Origin: Oscillospiraceae bacterium
GTDB lineage: Bacteria; Bacillota; Clostridia; Oscillospirales; Ruminococcaceae
Length of the DNA stretch: 25,400 bases
Assembly: GCA_020024155.1 (NCBI GenBank)
Contig: JAHHUE010000017.1
Coordinates: 1 to 25,400 of the forward strand
Reading direction: 5' to 3'
Positions within the stretch are counted from its first letter, which is position 1; the number at the start of each line of letters is the position of its first letter. Shown here in pieces: positions 16,316-23,880 of this stretch. Below the pieces are notes generated by a model. That model was not told where the DNA came from, made no database searches, and was given only the letters and a program-made list of their open reading frames with translations. The translations under genes and the position numbers were made by a program.

Positions 16316-17080
16316 ATGAACGAAAATAAGATGTATCATATAAATCTATGTGAAGATGATATCAAAGGTGCTAAGTACGCAATTTTACCAGGTGACCCAG
16401 GAAGAGTACCAAAAATTGCACAACTATTTGATAATCCACAAAAGATTGGTCAAAATAGAGAGTATACATCATATTTAGGACAACTTGCCGGGGAAAATGT
16501 TGTATGTATTTCAACTGGTATAGGTGGACCATCTGCCGCGATTTGTATAGAAGAATTATACCAAATAGGTGTTAGAAAATTTATAAGAGTTGGAACTTGT
16601 GGTGGTATGCAAATGAATGTTGCAGCAGGCGATATTGTAGTTGTTACTGGTGCAATAAGAATGGAAGGTACGAGTAAAGAATATCTTCCAATTGAATTTC
16701 CAGCAGTTGCTGACCTTGATATAACATGTGCACTTAGAGATGCAGCAAAAAAACAAGGATTTAATTATCATACCGGTGTTGTAGAATGTAAAGATAGTTT
16801 TTATGGTCAGCACGACCCACATCGTATGCCGGTAAGCTATGAACTTGAAAATAAATGGCAAGCTTGGATTAAAGGCGGTAGCCTTGCAAGCGAAATGGAA
16901 TCAGCTGCTCTGTTTACTGTTTGTTCAACTCTTGGAGCAAAAGCAGGTGCAGTTATGCTTTGTGTTTGGAATCAGGAACGCGTTAAATCAGGAATGGATA
17001 AAGAAGAAGAACACGACACAGAAAAAGCTATAAAAACAGCAGTTGAAGCTATAAAAATATTGATTGTTGAAGGTAAATAA
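16316..17080 (+). CDS. udp: Uridine phosphorylase
   Basis: This nucleoside phosphorylase of the PNP/UDP family (NP-I fold) cleaves uridine with phosphate to uracil and ribose-1-phosphate for pyrimidine salvage. It aligns by eye along its full length to E. coli Udp: YAILPGDPGRVPKIA (phosphate-binding GDPxR), STGIGGPSAAICIEEL, FIRVGTCGGMQ, IEFPAVADL, the base-site stretch KDSFYGQH and the ribose-site EMESAAL. The family's Phe and Gln are present at the base site; the usual nearby Arg is not at the same spacing. Its length of 254 aa is normal. GGAGGT lies 7 nt before ATG 16316. The next gene starts 3 nt after its stop. Confidence 0.9.
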   Translation: MNENKMYHINLCEDDIKGAKYAILPGDPGRVPKIAQLFDNPQKIGQNREYTSYLGQLAGENVVCISTGIGGPSAAICIEELYQIGVRKFIRVGTCGGMQMNVAAGDIVVVTGAIRMEGTSKEYLPIEFPAVADLDITCALRDAAKKQGFNYHTGVVECKDSFYGQHDPHRMPVSYELENKWQAWIKGGSLASEMESAALFTVCSTLGAKAGAVMLCVWNQERVKSGMDKEEEHDTEKAIKTAVEAIKILIVEGK

Positions 17081-17083
17081 CCA

Positions 17084-17893
17084 ATGGATAATATTGTTTT
17101 TAATCAGAGTATAATGGGGTTTAACAGAAACCAAGTATTAAATTATATTGATACACTTGTTAAACAACTAAAAGAGCAGGAAGAAGAATATACAAAAAAT
17201 CAGTTAAGTTTAAGAGAAGAACTTAACTCTCTTTCTGATAAATACACTGAAAATAAACAAGATTTATCACTTGCTGTTGACAAAATAAAAGAGCTTAGTT
17301 TTGAACTTGAAGAAAGCAAGAAAAATAATGCAAGTCTTGAAGAAAAAATAGAGTACTATAAAGATGTTATTAGTAGAAAAGATAATGAAATTTTGGAGCT
17401 TAAAAGAAACACTTTTGGAATGAAAACAAGATGTGATTTACTTTCTGCTGAAAATGATAATTGGAAAAAACGACAGGATAAAATAGGCGAAGCCATTATA
17501 GAAGCAAATGTAAGGGCAGAAGAAATAGTAAAAGGAGCAGAGATAGAAGCAGAAAAAACTAAGAAAGATATGCAGAAACAGGCTGCAAATCTTGCTTGTG
17601 ATGTTGTAACTCTTAAATCTGAAATATCAAGTGTTGAAAAACAAATTGAAGAGTCTTTTATTAAGTTGAGAAATGCTTTGGATTCCATAGATGGTTCTGC
17701 AAAAACAATCGAAAACAGTGTTGTTGAATATAAGATTAGAGTTGAAACTCTTGGCGAAAAAATAGAAGAAAACAAAACTGATTTAAAAAATAATCAAAGT
17801 GCTACATATCATATTAAAGAAGTTTCTAAAAGTTCTAAAAAAACATTAACTGAAAGTGTTTTGGATACAATTTCTAAAATACTTGATAAATAA
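17084..17893 (+). CDS. DivIVA-like coiled-coil protein
   Basis: The N-terminus (FNQSIMGFNRNQVLNYIDTLVKQL, residues 6-29) follows the DivIVA/GpsB pattern: a short turn, then 'GF/Y-x-x-x-x-V-x-x-x-I/L-D', which in known members binds curved membrane. Residues about 24-115 and 165-245 are charged heptad-like coiled coil. Between them, the block IIEANVRAEEIVKGAEIEAEKT (150-171) resembles the A/E-rich repeat seen near the end of DivIVA proteins. There is no signal peptide or membrane helix. A role in pole or septum marking is likely by family and by the location just after the ftsZ region. It is probably co-transcribed and coupled with udp (3-nt gap, AAGGT inside the end of udp). It is not a standard DivIVA by length or sequence, so I give no gene symbol. 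Confidence 0.75.
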   Translation: MDNIVFNQSIMGFNRNQVLNYIDTLVKQLKEQEEEYTKNQLSLREELNSLSDKYTENKQDLSLAVDKIKELSFELEESKKNNASLEEKIEYYKDVISRKDNEILELKRNTFGMKTRCDLLSAENDNWKKRQDKIGEAIIEANVRAEEIVKGAEIEAEKTKKDMQKQAANLACDVVTLKSEISSVEKQIEESFIKLRNALDSIDGSAKTIENSVVEYKIRVETLGEKIEENKTDLKNNQSATYHIKEVSKSSKKTLTESVLDTISKILDK

Positions 17894-17933
17894 ACAATAT
17901 TATAATAAGTTTTATATTAGTAATTTTATAATA

Positions 17934-17967
17934 AAAAAGAGTGTATCAATTAAGATACACTCTTTTT
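17934..17967. terminator. Bidirectional terminator
   Basis: A perfect 14-bp stem, AAAAAGAGTGTATC (17934-17947) and GATACACTCTTTTT (17954-17967), with a 6-nt loop lies between convergent genes. It has a T-tract on either strand and can end transcription both from the DivIVA-like gene and from the minus-strand membrane protein gene. Confidence 0.9.
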
Positions 17968-17990
17968 ATTTGCAAATTATTATAAAAATG

Positions 17991-18212
17991 TTATTTAGTT
18001 TTATTTTTTAAATAAGTGCATAAGAAACCCACACCAGCAATCAGTAAACATATTGATGCAAAGTAAAATCCATATTTATTAAGCCACTGTACATATTTAG
18101 GTGCTTGTGCAAAAAAATCTTGATGTTTGTTAGTAACAGCTGTGATTAAAAAGCATATCCCACCTATAAAAAATAGTATCGAAGTTATGAGATAGTGTGT
18201 TTTATTCTTCAT
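17991..18212 (-). CDS. Small two-helix membrane protein of unknown function
   Basis: I do not recognise this 73-residue protein. It has two hydrophobic segments, about residues 8-26 (YLITSILFFIGGICFLITA) and 49-68 (FYFASICLLIAGVGFLCTYL). A polar stretch of about 22 residues joins them, and Lys-rich tails flank them. By the positive-inside rule both ends would be cytoplasmic. I start at the second of two close Met codons (18212) because AGAGG (18221-18225 on this strand) is 8 nt from it but only 2 nt from the first (18218). The 3' end faces the shared bidirectional terminator. It may be transcribed alone, since 234 nt separate it from the upstream HD gene. Confidence 0.65.
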   Translation of the reverse strand: MKNKTHYLITSILFFIGGICFLITAVTNKHQDFFAQAPKYVQWLNKYGFYFASICLLIAGVGFLCTYLKNKTK

Positions 18213-18387
18213 TTTCATTACCTCTATTTACTATAACAACAACATATCTGAGTTGCTTTAATATTAAGGAACTATTGTGGATGTAAATTAACTAAGAACT
18301 AAAAGTAAGATTTTATATACAGTATTATATTTGTTAATATAGTGTTTTACTTATTGTAAGCAAAATTAGTTTATATTGTATAAATAT

Positions 18388-18417
18388 TATAATAAAATTT
18401 TTAAAAGTTTTATTATA
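18388..18417. repeat. AT-only inverted repeat in the 18213-18446 gap
   Basis: TATAATAAAA (18388-18397) and TTTTATTATA (18408-18417) are perfect complements. It lies about 30 nt beyond the end of the HD-domain gene and could weakly terminate it, but it contains no G or C pair. I see nothing else certain in this 234-nt AT-rich gap, which should also hold the promoter of the small membrane protein gene. Confidence 0.3.
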
Positions 18418-18446
18418 TGGAATAACTAAAACTAAGATAGGTTTTA

Positions 18447-19028
18447 TTATTTATTTACAGTTGATGTTCCTTTTTCTAAAAGGTATGTTGCTTCAAGGTC
18501 TGAAAGATGAGCCATAACTGCAAGAGGATATCTTTTAAATGCTTCTCCTATTGCATAATTGCCAGCACGAGCAGAATCGTCAAAGCCACCCATATGCCAT
18601 CTTATTGCCATAGCCTCTTCTGTTGTAAGACGGATAAATCTTTCCAAAAGAAATACACTTTTTTCTCCATGACCATAAGGAAAAACATCTTCAGTGGTAT
18701 ATATTTTTACTTTTTCCCACTGACCAGTTTCTTCGTTTTTAACATTTCTTGAGCCTTCACGATATAAATTTATTTTACAGAAATCATGACAAAGTGCAAC
18801 TAGTGCAATACTTTCTTCTGAATATTCTGTACCTTTGCATTTTTCTGCCAATAATTTATACACATTAAGGCTATGCATTACAAGCCCACATTCACAAGCT
18901 CCATGAAAACGAGTGGAAGCAGGTGCAACAAAAAAATCTGTTTTACATAACCATTCCAATAATTTATCTTTTCCTTGGCGATGTACTTTGGAATTAAATA
19001 TTTCTAAAAATTCTTCTTTATAATCCAT
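18447..19028 (-). CDS. HD-domain protein, putative metal-dependent phosphohydrolase
   Basis: The 193-residue protein has the full set of HD-superfamily metal ligands in order: H52 (LVMHSLNV), H81-D82 (LCHDFCK), H120 (YGHGEKS), H145 (RWHMGG) and D177 (AHLSDLEA). Members cleave phosphate esters in nucleotides or RNA. The order H...HD...GH...H...D is like that of the HD part of YhaM-type exoribonucleases, but no OB-fold domain is attached, so the substrate is unknown. The N-terminus (residues 1-35) is a helical lead with no signal peptide. The ATG at 19028 has a GAGGT about 9 nt upstream. It stands as a minus-strand gene between the YdbC-like and membrane protein genes. Confidence 0.85.
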   Translation of the reverse strand: MDYKEEFLEIFNSKVHRQGKDKLLEWLCKTDFFVAPASTRFHGACECGLVMHSLNVYKLLAEKCKGTEYSEESIALVALCHDFCKINLYREGSRNVKNEETGQWEKVKIYTTEDVFPYGHGEKSVFLLERFIRLTTEEAMAIRWHMGGFDDSARAGNYAIGEAFKRYPLAVMAHLSDLEATYLLEKGTSTVNK

Positions 19029-19076
19029 AAGGTTTACCTCGTATGATATTAGTGATTAAATATATTATATGTTTAT

Positions 19077-19097
19077 ATTATAGCATATATTATAGCA
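19077..19097 (-). promoter_or_regulatory. Two tandem extended -10 elements before the HD-domain gene
   Basis: On the minus strand, TGCTATAAT occurs twice 12 nt apart (plus-strand 19089-19097 and 19077-19085). Each is a TGn-TATAAT extended -10 box; neither has a good -35. Start sites would lie roughly 40-55 nt before the HD gene's ATG. Confidence 0.5.
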
Positions 19098-19118
19098 GAA
19101 TTTATTGTATAAATAAAG

Positions 19119-19152
19119 AAATCGCAGTATTCTATAAAAGAAACTGCGATTT
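19119..19152 (-). terminator. Terminator of the YdbC-like gene
   Basis: AAATCGCAGT (19119-19128) and ACTGCGATTT (19143-19152) form a perfect 10-bp stem with a 14-nt loop, about 18 nt past the minus-strand stop at 19170. On that strand it is followed by CTTTATTTAT, a mixed T-rich tail. Confidence 0.65.
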
Positions 19153-19169
19153 AGTAATATTTAATTATA

Positions 19170-19391
19170 TTAAAGGTCTATTTCGTCCAAAATTTCTTTG
19201 AGAACTGCAACTTCTTCAGCTGTAAGTGAAACACCTTTACCCATTTTTGTGTTATCTGCTGACCAGTCACGAATATCGTATTTTGGTTCTCTTTCGCCCC
19301 AAGATACAAGATTTAATTCTCTTTGCCAACCACCTTTACCTTGTGAAAGAATACCAATTTTTTCAACAATTTCATATTTGAATTCTGCCAT
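19170..19391 (-). CDS. YdbC/PC4-family ssDNA-binding protein
   Basis: This 73-residue protein matches the YdbC family, a PC4-like fold known from Lactococcus as a single-stranded nucleic acid binder. It begins MAEFKYEIVEKIGILSQ, then has KGGWQRELNLVSWGEREPKYDIRDW (residues 19-43), the beta-sheet part with conserved Trp, and a C-terminal helix LTAEEVAVLKEILDEI. Its length is normal for the family. The physiological role is not known; binding to single strands in transcription or repair is the family-level inference. GAGG lies about 10 nt before the ATG. It appears monocistronic, with its own terminator and an ATTATA (-10 on this strand) at 19431-19436 as a weak promoter candidate. Confidence 0.85.
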   Translation of the reverse strand: MAEFKYEIVEKIGILSQGKGGWQRELNLVSWGEREPKYDIRDWSADNTKMGKGVSLTAEEVAVLKEILDEIDL

Positions 19392-19468
19392 TTGAATCTA
19401 ACCTCACTATATTTGAATATTTAAATTGTATTATAAAATTTTAACAATTACATCTAACTATTTTAATT

Positions 19469-19498
19469 CTTGACAATTGTTATGTCAAGTATTAAAAT
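19469..19498 (+). promoter_or_regulatory. Sigma-A promoter of the T-box/valS unit with overlapping dyad
   Basis: TTGACA (19470-19475), a 17-nt spacer and TAAAAT (19493-19498) form a near-consensus promoter, with start near 19505. The -35 is part of a perfect dyad, CTTGACA (19469-19475) / TGTCAAG (19483-19489), which might be an operator. This promoter drives the T-box leader. Confidence 0.75.
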
Positions 19499-19504
19499 AA
19501 ATTA

Positions 19505-19758
19505 AAAGTATTTATACTTTAAAGGCTTTGAAAAAGAGGCAAAAAATAATTGTTTTTACAGAGAGCTGTTGTTTGGTGCAAAACAGTAAAACGACTTTTT
19601 TGTGTAGCTTTGGAGCTGGAAAAGTGAACAGTTATAGTAGCTTTTTTCGTATTTCTGCGTTAAAGAACCTTCGAGTGGATACATTTTTGTATCAATTTGG
19701 GTGGTACCACGGTTTTTGAATCGTCCCATGTTTTGGATATGGGGCGGTTTATTTTTTT
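19505..19758 (+). ncRNA. T-box leader of valS
   Basis: This tRNA-sensing riboswitch lets transcription proceed when uncharged tRNA is present. Stem I carries AGAGAG (19560-19565), the apical GGTG loop (19574-19577) between CTGTT and AACAG, and pairing AAAG/CTTT and CAAAAAA/TTTTTTG at its base. Stem III is GATACA-TTTT-TGTATC (19678-19693). The T-box GGGTGGTACCACGG (19699-19712) offers TGGT to an ACCA tRNA end, as expected for tRNA-Val with discriminator A. Antiterminator and terminator both claim CGTCCC (19722-19727): GGG 19699-19701 and ACG 19709-19711 pair with it in one state, and the terminator arm pairs with it in the other. The start is inferred from the promoter. The specifier codon is not clear. 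Confidence 0.9.
19719..19758 (+). terminator. Regulated terminator of the T-box
   Basis: AATCGTCCCAT (19719-19729) pairs with ATGGGGCGGTT (19739-19749) with two wobbles, followed by seven T (19752-19758). It is mutually exclusive with the T-box antiterminator and lies 36 nt before valS. Confidence 0.9.
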
Positions 19759-19794
19759 ACTGCTCCACAATAAAATTATTTTAAGGAGAAATTT

Positions 19795-22422
19795 ATGAAA
19801 GAACTTGATAAAATTTATGACCCTAAACAAGTTGAAGATAAAATCTACAAAAATTGGGTTGATAAAAAATATTTTCATGCAGAAGTAGATAGCAAAAAAA
19901 CACCATATACAATTGTTATTCCACCTCCAAATATTACCGGTCAATTGCATATGGGTCACGCTTTGGATAACACCTTGCAGGATATTCTTATCCGTTATAA
20001 AAGAATGCAAGGCTTTTCTGCACTTTGGGTGCCAGGTACAGACCACGCTTCTATTGCAACAGAGGCAAAAATTGTTGAAGCAATGAGAAAAGAAGGCGTT
20101 ACAAAAGAAGATATTGGTCGTGAAGAATTTCTTAAAAGAGCTTGGGACTGGAAAGAAGTTTACGGTGGCAGAATTATTGAACAGCTTAAAAAACTTGGTG
20201 CATCTTGTGACTGGGACAGAGAACGATTTACTCTTGATGAAGGATGCAGCAAAGCTGTAAATGAAGTTTTTGTAAACCTATATAACAAAGGCCTTATTTA
20301 TCAAGGCGAAAGAATTGTTAACTGGTGTCCACACTGTATGACATCAATTTCTGATGCAGAAGTTGAATTTGAAGAACAAGATGGTCATCTTTGGCATATT
20401 AAATATCCAATAAAAGATAGTGATGAATTTATCACTGTTGCTACAACAAGACCAGAAACAATGCTTGGTGATACAGGTATTGCAGTTGCAGTTGATGATG
20501 AAAGATATACTCATCTTGTTGGTAAAATGGCAGTTCTTCCTCTTGTTAACAGAGAAATTCCAATTTTTGAAGACCAATATGTTGAAAAAGAATTCGGTAC
20601 AGGTGTTGTAAAAATTACTCCTGCACATGACCCTAATGACTTTGAAGTTGGTGCAAGACATAATTTACCAGTTATTAAAGTTATGGAACTTGATGCTCAT
20701 ATGTCTGCTGATACAGGTAAATATGCAGGTATGGACAGATATGAGGCAAGAAAAGCTATTGTAAAAGACCTTGATGAACTTGGACTTTTGGTTAAAGTTG
20801 AAGATTACAAACACAATGTTGGTTCTTGTTACCGTTGTAAAACAACAATTGAACCTATGATTTCAAAACAATGGTTTGTAAAAATGGAACCACTTGCAAA
20901 ACCATCAATTGAAGCTGTAAGAAACGGCGAAACAAAATTTGTTCCTGAAAGATTTGATAAAATTTTCTATCACTGGATGGAAAATATCAAAGACTGGTGT
21001 ATTTCTCGTCAGCTTTGGTGGGGCCATAGAATTCCTGCATGGTATTGTCAGGATTGTGGGGAAGTTATTGTTGATAAAGAAACTCCACATTCTTGTCCAA
21101 AATGTAACAGCACAAATCTTAAACAAGATGAAGATACACTTGATACTTGGTTCTCATCTGCTCTTTGGCCGTTCTCTACTCTTGGCTGGCCAAACAAAGA
21201 AAGTGAAGATTTAAAATATTTCTATCCAACAAATACTCTTGTTACAGGATATGACATTATATTCTTCTGGGTTGCAAGAATGATATTCTCTGCTATTGAA
21301 CATACAGGTCAAGTTCCTTTTGATACTGTATTTATTCATGGTATTGTTCGTGATGCTAATGGCCTTAAAATGAGTAAATCATTAGGCAATGGTATTGACC
21401 CACTTGAAATTATTGACCAATATGGTGCAGACGCACTTAGATTTACACTTGCAACAGGCTCTTCAGCTGGTAACGATACAAGATATTCTGATGAAAAAGT
21501 TAAAGCTTCCAGAAACTTTGCAAACAAACTTTGGAATGCTGCAAGATTTATTCAGATGAACCTTGACGGAGAACTTGCTGACGGATTGCCAGAAAAACTT
21601 GAACAGGAAGATAAATGGATTCTTTCTACACTCAACAATGTAATTAAAGCTGCAACAGAAAATATTGAATCCTTTGATTTAGGTCTTGCTGCTCAAAAAT
21701 CTTATGACTTTATCTGGGATGAAATTTGTGATAGATACATCGAAATTGTTAAACTTCGTCTTAACAGTGAAGACAAGGAAGTTAAAGATAATGCAAGAAG
21801 AGTATTGGTATATGTTATGAAAGAAGCTTTGAAACTTCTTCATCCATTTATGCCATTTATTACAGAAGAAATTTATCTTGCTCTTCCTAATGCAGAAGAA
21901 AGCATTATGATTAGCCAATGGCCACAGTTTAAAGAAGAACTTGTATTTGAAGTTGAAGAAAAATCTCTTTCAAGAATTCTTGAACTTTCAAAACAAATTC
22001 GTGCTTTGCGTGCACAAATGCAGGCTCATCCTTCAAACAAAACTCTTCTTATAATCGAAACTCCTTACAAAGAAGACTTTGAACAAGGTATTTACTTTGT
22101 TGAAAAATTTGCGTTTGCAAAAGAAGTTCAGCTTGTTGATAAATTTGAAGGCGATGCTAAAATGTATGCACAAGTTGTTGTTGACGGCGCAAGAGGATTT
22201 ATTCCAACTGGTGATTTAGTTGATAAAGAAAAAGAAACAGCAAGACTTAACAAAGAACTTGCCAGTGTTGAAAAAGATATTCAAATTATTTCTGGTAAAC
22301 TTAACAACCCTGGTTTTATGGCAAAAGCACCTGAAAAACTTGTTGAGCAAGAAAAAATAAAGCTTGCTGCTGCTGAAAGCAAAAAAGAAAAAATTCTTGA
22401 AAGCCTTTCTGCCTTGAAATAA
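19795..22422 (+). CDS. valS: Valyl-tRNA synthetase
   Basis: ValRS is a class Ia aminoacyl-tRNA synthetase that charges tRNA-Val and edits mischarged threonine. The sequence has PPPNITGQLHMGHALDN with the HIGH motif as HMGH (residues 52-55). The editing domain (TTRPETMLGDT) follows, then a Cys pair set (CQDCGE...CPKC) in the zinc-finger-like insertion, WFSSALWPFSTLGWP, and KMSKS at 525-529. An anticodon-binding domain and a C-terminal Lys/Glu coiled coil (about 805-875) that grips the tRNA complete it. Its length of 875 aa is normal. TAAGGAG precedes ATG 19795 by 8 nt. It is controlled by the T-box upstream and followed by its own terminator, so it is probably monocistronic. Confidence 0.98.
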   Translation: MKELDKIYDPKQVEDKIYKNWVDKKYFHAEVDSKKTPYTIVIPPPNITGQLHMGHALDNTLQDILIRYKRMQGFSALWVPGTDHASIATEAKIVEAMRKEGVTKEDIGREEFLKRAWDWKEVYGGRIIEQLKKLGASCDWDRERFTLDEGCSKAVNEVFVNLYNKGLIYQGERIVNWCPHCMTSISDAEVEFEEQDGHLWHIKYPIKDSDEFITVATTRPETMLGDTGIAVAVDDERYTHLVGKMAVLPLVNREIPIFEDQYVEKEFGTGVVKITPAHDPNDFEVGARHNLPVIKVMELDAHMSADTGKYAGMDRYEARKAIVKDLDELGLLVKVEDYKHNVGSCYRCKTTIEPMISKQWFVKMEPLAKPSIEAVRNGETKFVPERFDKIFYHWMENIKDWCISRQLWWGHRIPAWYCQDCGEVIVDKETPHSCPKCNSTNLKQDEDTLDTWFSSALWPFSTLGWPNKESEDLKYFYPTNTLVTGYDIIFFWVARMIFSAIEHTGQVPFDTVFIHGIVRDANGLKMSKSLGNGIDPLEIIDQYGADALRFTLATGSSAGNDTRYSDEKVKASRNFANKLWNAARFIQMNLDGELADGLPEKLEQEDKWILSTLNNVIKAATENIESFDLGLAAQKSYDFIWDEICDRYIEIVKLRLNSEDKEVKDNARRVLVYVMKEALKLLHPFMPFITEEIYLALPNAEESIMISQWPQFKEELVFEVEEKSLSRILELSKQIRALRAQMQAHPSNKTLLIIETPYKEDFEQGIYFVEKFAFAKEVQLVDKFEGDAKMYAQVVVDGARGFIPTGDLVDKEKETARLNKELASVEKDIQIISGKLNNPGFMAKAPEKLVEQEKIKLAAAESKKEKILESLSALK

Positions 22423-22441
22423 TTTATAAAATGTTTTATAT

Positions 22442-22480
22442 TAAGAGCTGGACTTTGTTCTGGCTCTTATTTTATTTTTA
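22442..22480 (+). terminator. Terminator of valS
   Basis: TAAGAGC (22442-22448) and GCTCTTA (22463-22469) form a 7-bp stem with a 14-nt loop, followed by TTTTATTTTTA (22470-22480). It lies 20 nt past the valS stop. Confidence 0.75.
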
Positions 22481-22509
22481 AACATTTTTAAGAAAGAAAG
22501 TTGAAAACT

Positions 22510-23796
22510 ATGACATATAACGAGGCTTTGGATTACATACATTCTTGTCCAAGATTTAAAAACACTGACAATAGAAAAGCTATGAGATTATTACTTGAAG
22601 AATTGGGCAATCCTCAAGATAAACTTAAAATAGTTCATATAGCAGGCACAAACGGAAAAGGCTCTTGTGCAAAAATGTTAAGCAACATTTTAATAGAAGC
22701 AGGATATAAAACCGGATTAAATATTTCTCCATTTATAATAGATTTTCGTGAAAGATTTACTATAAATGGACAATTTATTTCAAAAGAAAAACTTGCCTAT
22801 ATAACAGAAATAGTAAAAAACAAACAAGAATATATTTTTGGAAAATATAATTATCAACTTGTGGAATTTGAGATAGTTACAGCTATTGCTTTTTATTATT
22901 TTTATATGGAAAATTGCGATATTGTTTGTCTTGAAGTGGGAATAGGAGGAAAAGAGGATTCTACAAACGTAATTAAAAATTCATTTCTTTCTTGTATTAT
23001 GAATATAAGTTTTGACCATACAGAAATACTTGGAGATACAATAGAAGAAATTGCATACCAAAAAGCCGGAATCATAAAAGAAAATCAAAATGTTATATGT
23101 TATCCTGCTATGGATAAAAATGCTTTGAAAGTAATAGAAAATGAATGTAAAGAAAAAAATTCTAAATTGATAGTTCCTCTTTTAAGTGATATACAAGTAA
23201 TTCATAATGGAAAATTTGAAGATATTCTCAAATATAAAAATCTAGTTATAAAACAAAGCTTTGCCGGAATTCATCAAAGTTATAATACAGCAGTCGTTAT
23301 TGAAGCTGCAAAATCTATAAATAATTCTACAAATTTTGTAATTTCTAATGATAATATTACAAAAGGTATAGAAAAAACAGCGTTTCCAGCAAGAATTGAG
23401 CTGTTTAGTCAAAATTCACTTATAATATTAGATGGAGCTCATAATATTGACGGTGTTACAGCTTTGGCAAAAGTATTGAAAGAAAATAACATAAAAAATC
23501 TAACAGCAGTATGGGCATCATTATCAGATAAGCATCCAAAGCAACTTATAGAGATAATGGCTCCATTTATAAATAAATTATATACAGCGGATATAGTTGG
23601 TTCTCGTGCAGTTTCAAAACAAGAACTTGCTGAAATGGCAAAAGAATATATATCAAATAGTTCACCAGCAGAAAGCTTGGAACAAGCTATTAAATCATCA
23701 ATTGAAAAAAAAGAAAATTTAATTATTTTTGGCTCATTATATCTTGCAAGCGATGCAAGAAAAATTATTTTAAAAAATATGGACAAGCAATCATAA
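22510..23796 (+). CDS. folC: Folylpolyglutamate synthase/dihydrofolate synthase
   Basis: FolC adds glutamate to dihydropteroate and/or extends the glutamate tail of folates, using ATP. The Mur-ligase-like fold shows the P-loop HIAGTNGKGSCAKML, the folate-site segment SPFIIDFRERFTING, EVGIGGKEDSTNVI, NISFDHTEILGDTIEEIAYQKAGIIK and LDGAHNIDGV, in order. In most relatives the fourth block is GGRLDATN; here it is GGKEDSTN with the Asp kept. The 428-residue length is normal. I prefer ATG 22510 because relatives begin M-x-Y-x-E-A; a TTG at 22501 is in frame and adds three residues, and neither has a strong ribosome site (only AAGAAAG). valS and folC are often neighbours in Clostridia, though a terminator separates them here. 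Confidence 0.93.
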   Translation: MTYNEALDYIHSCPRFKNTDNRKAMRLLLEELGNPQDKLKIVHIAGTNGKGSCAKMLSNILIEAGYKTGLNISPFIIDFRERFTINGQFISKEKLAYITEIVKNKQEYIFGKYNYQLVEFEIVTAIAFYYFYMENCDIVCLEVGIGGKEDSTNVIKNSFLSCIMNISFDHTEILGDTIEEIAYQKAGIIKENQNVICYPAMDKNALKVIENECKEKNSKLIVPLLSDIQVIHNGKFEDILKYKNLVIKQSFAGIHQSYNTAVVIEAAKSINNSTNFVISNDNITKGIEKTAFPARIELFSQNSLIILDGAHNIDGVTALAKVLKENNIKNLTAVWASLSDKHPKQLIEIMAPFINKLYTADIVGSRAVSKQELAEMAKEYISNSSPAESLEQAIKSSIEKKENLIIFGSLYLASDARKIILKNMDKQS

Positions 23797-23815
23797 TGTG
23801 ACATAATTTTTAATG

Positions 23816-23855
23816 CATATCTTATATCATTATTGATATAGGATATGTATTTTTT
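23816..23855 (+). terminator. Stem-loop after folC
   Basis: CATATCTTATATCA (23816-23829) and TGATATAGGATATG (23834-23847) form a 14-bp stem with one wobble and a 4-nt loop, followed by TATTTTTT (23848-23855). It is AT-rich but well shaped. Its right arm overlaps the sigma-H-like -35 described next. Confidence 0.7.
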
Positions 23856-23863
23856 ATAAGAAT
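23838..23863 (+). promoter_or_regulatory. Candidate sigma-H promoter of the spoIIA operon
   Basis: ATAGGATAT (23838-23846) matches the sigma-H -35 pattern RWAGGAxxT completely. AGAAT (23859-23863) matches the -10 HGAAT. The 12-nt gap is slightly shorter than in B. subtilis spoVG as I recall it. In B. subtilis spoIIA is a sigma-H operon, so the placement is expected. The caution is that transcription would start only about 10 nt before the spoIIAA start codon, inside its ribosome site. Confidence 0.4.
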
Positions 23864-23880
23864 TTAAAGAGGTGAAGATT

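Noticed and set aside
16316..17080. Purine nucleoside phosphorylase (DeoD) or MTA/SAH nucleosidase instead of udp
   Set aside because: Full-length resemblance by eye is to uridine phosphorylase, including EFPAVAD and the FYGQ base-site segment.
17356..17775. Open frame of about 139 codons antisense to the DivIVA-like gene
   Set aside because: The plus-strand frame has a coupled start, heptad pattern and DivIVA-like N-terminus; the antisense frame is a shadow of it.
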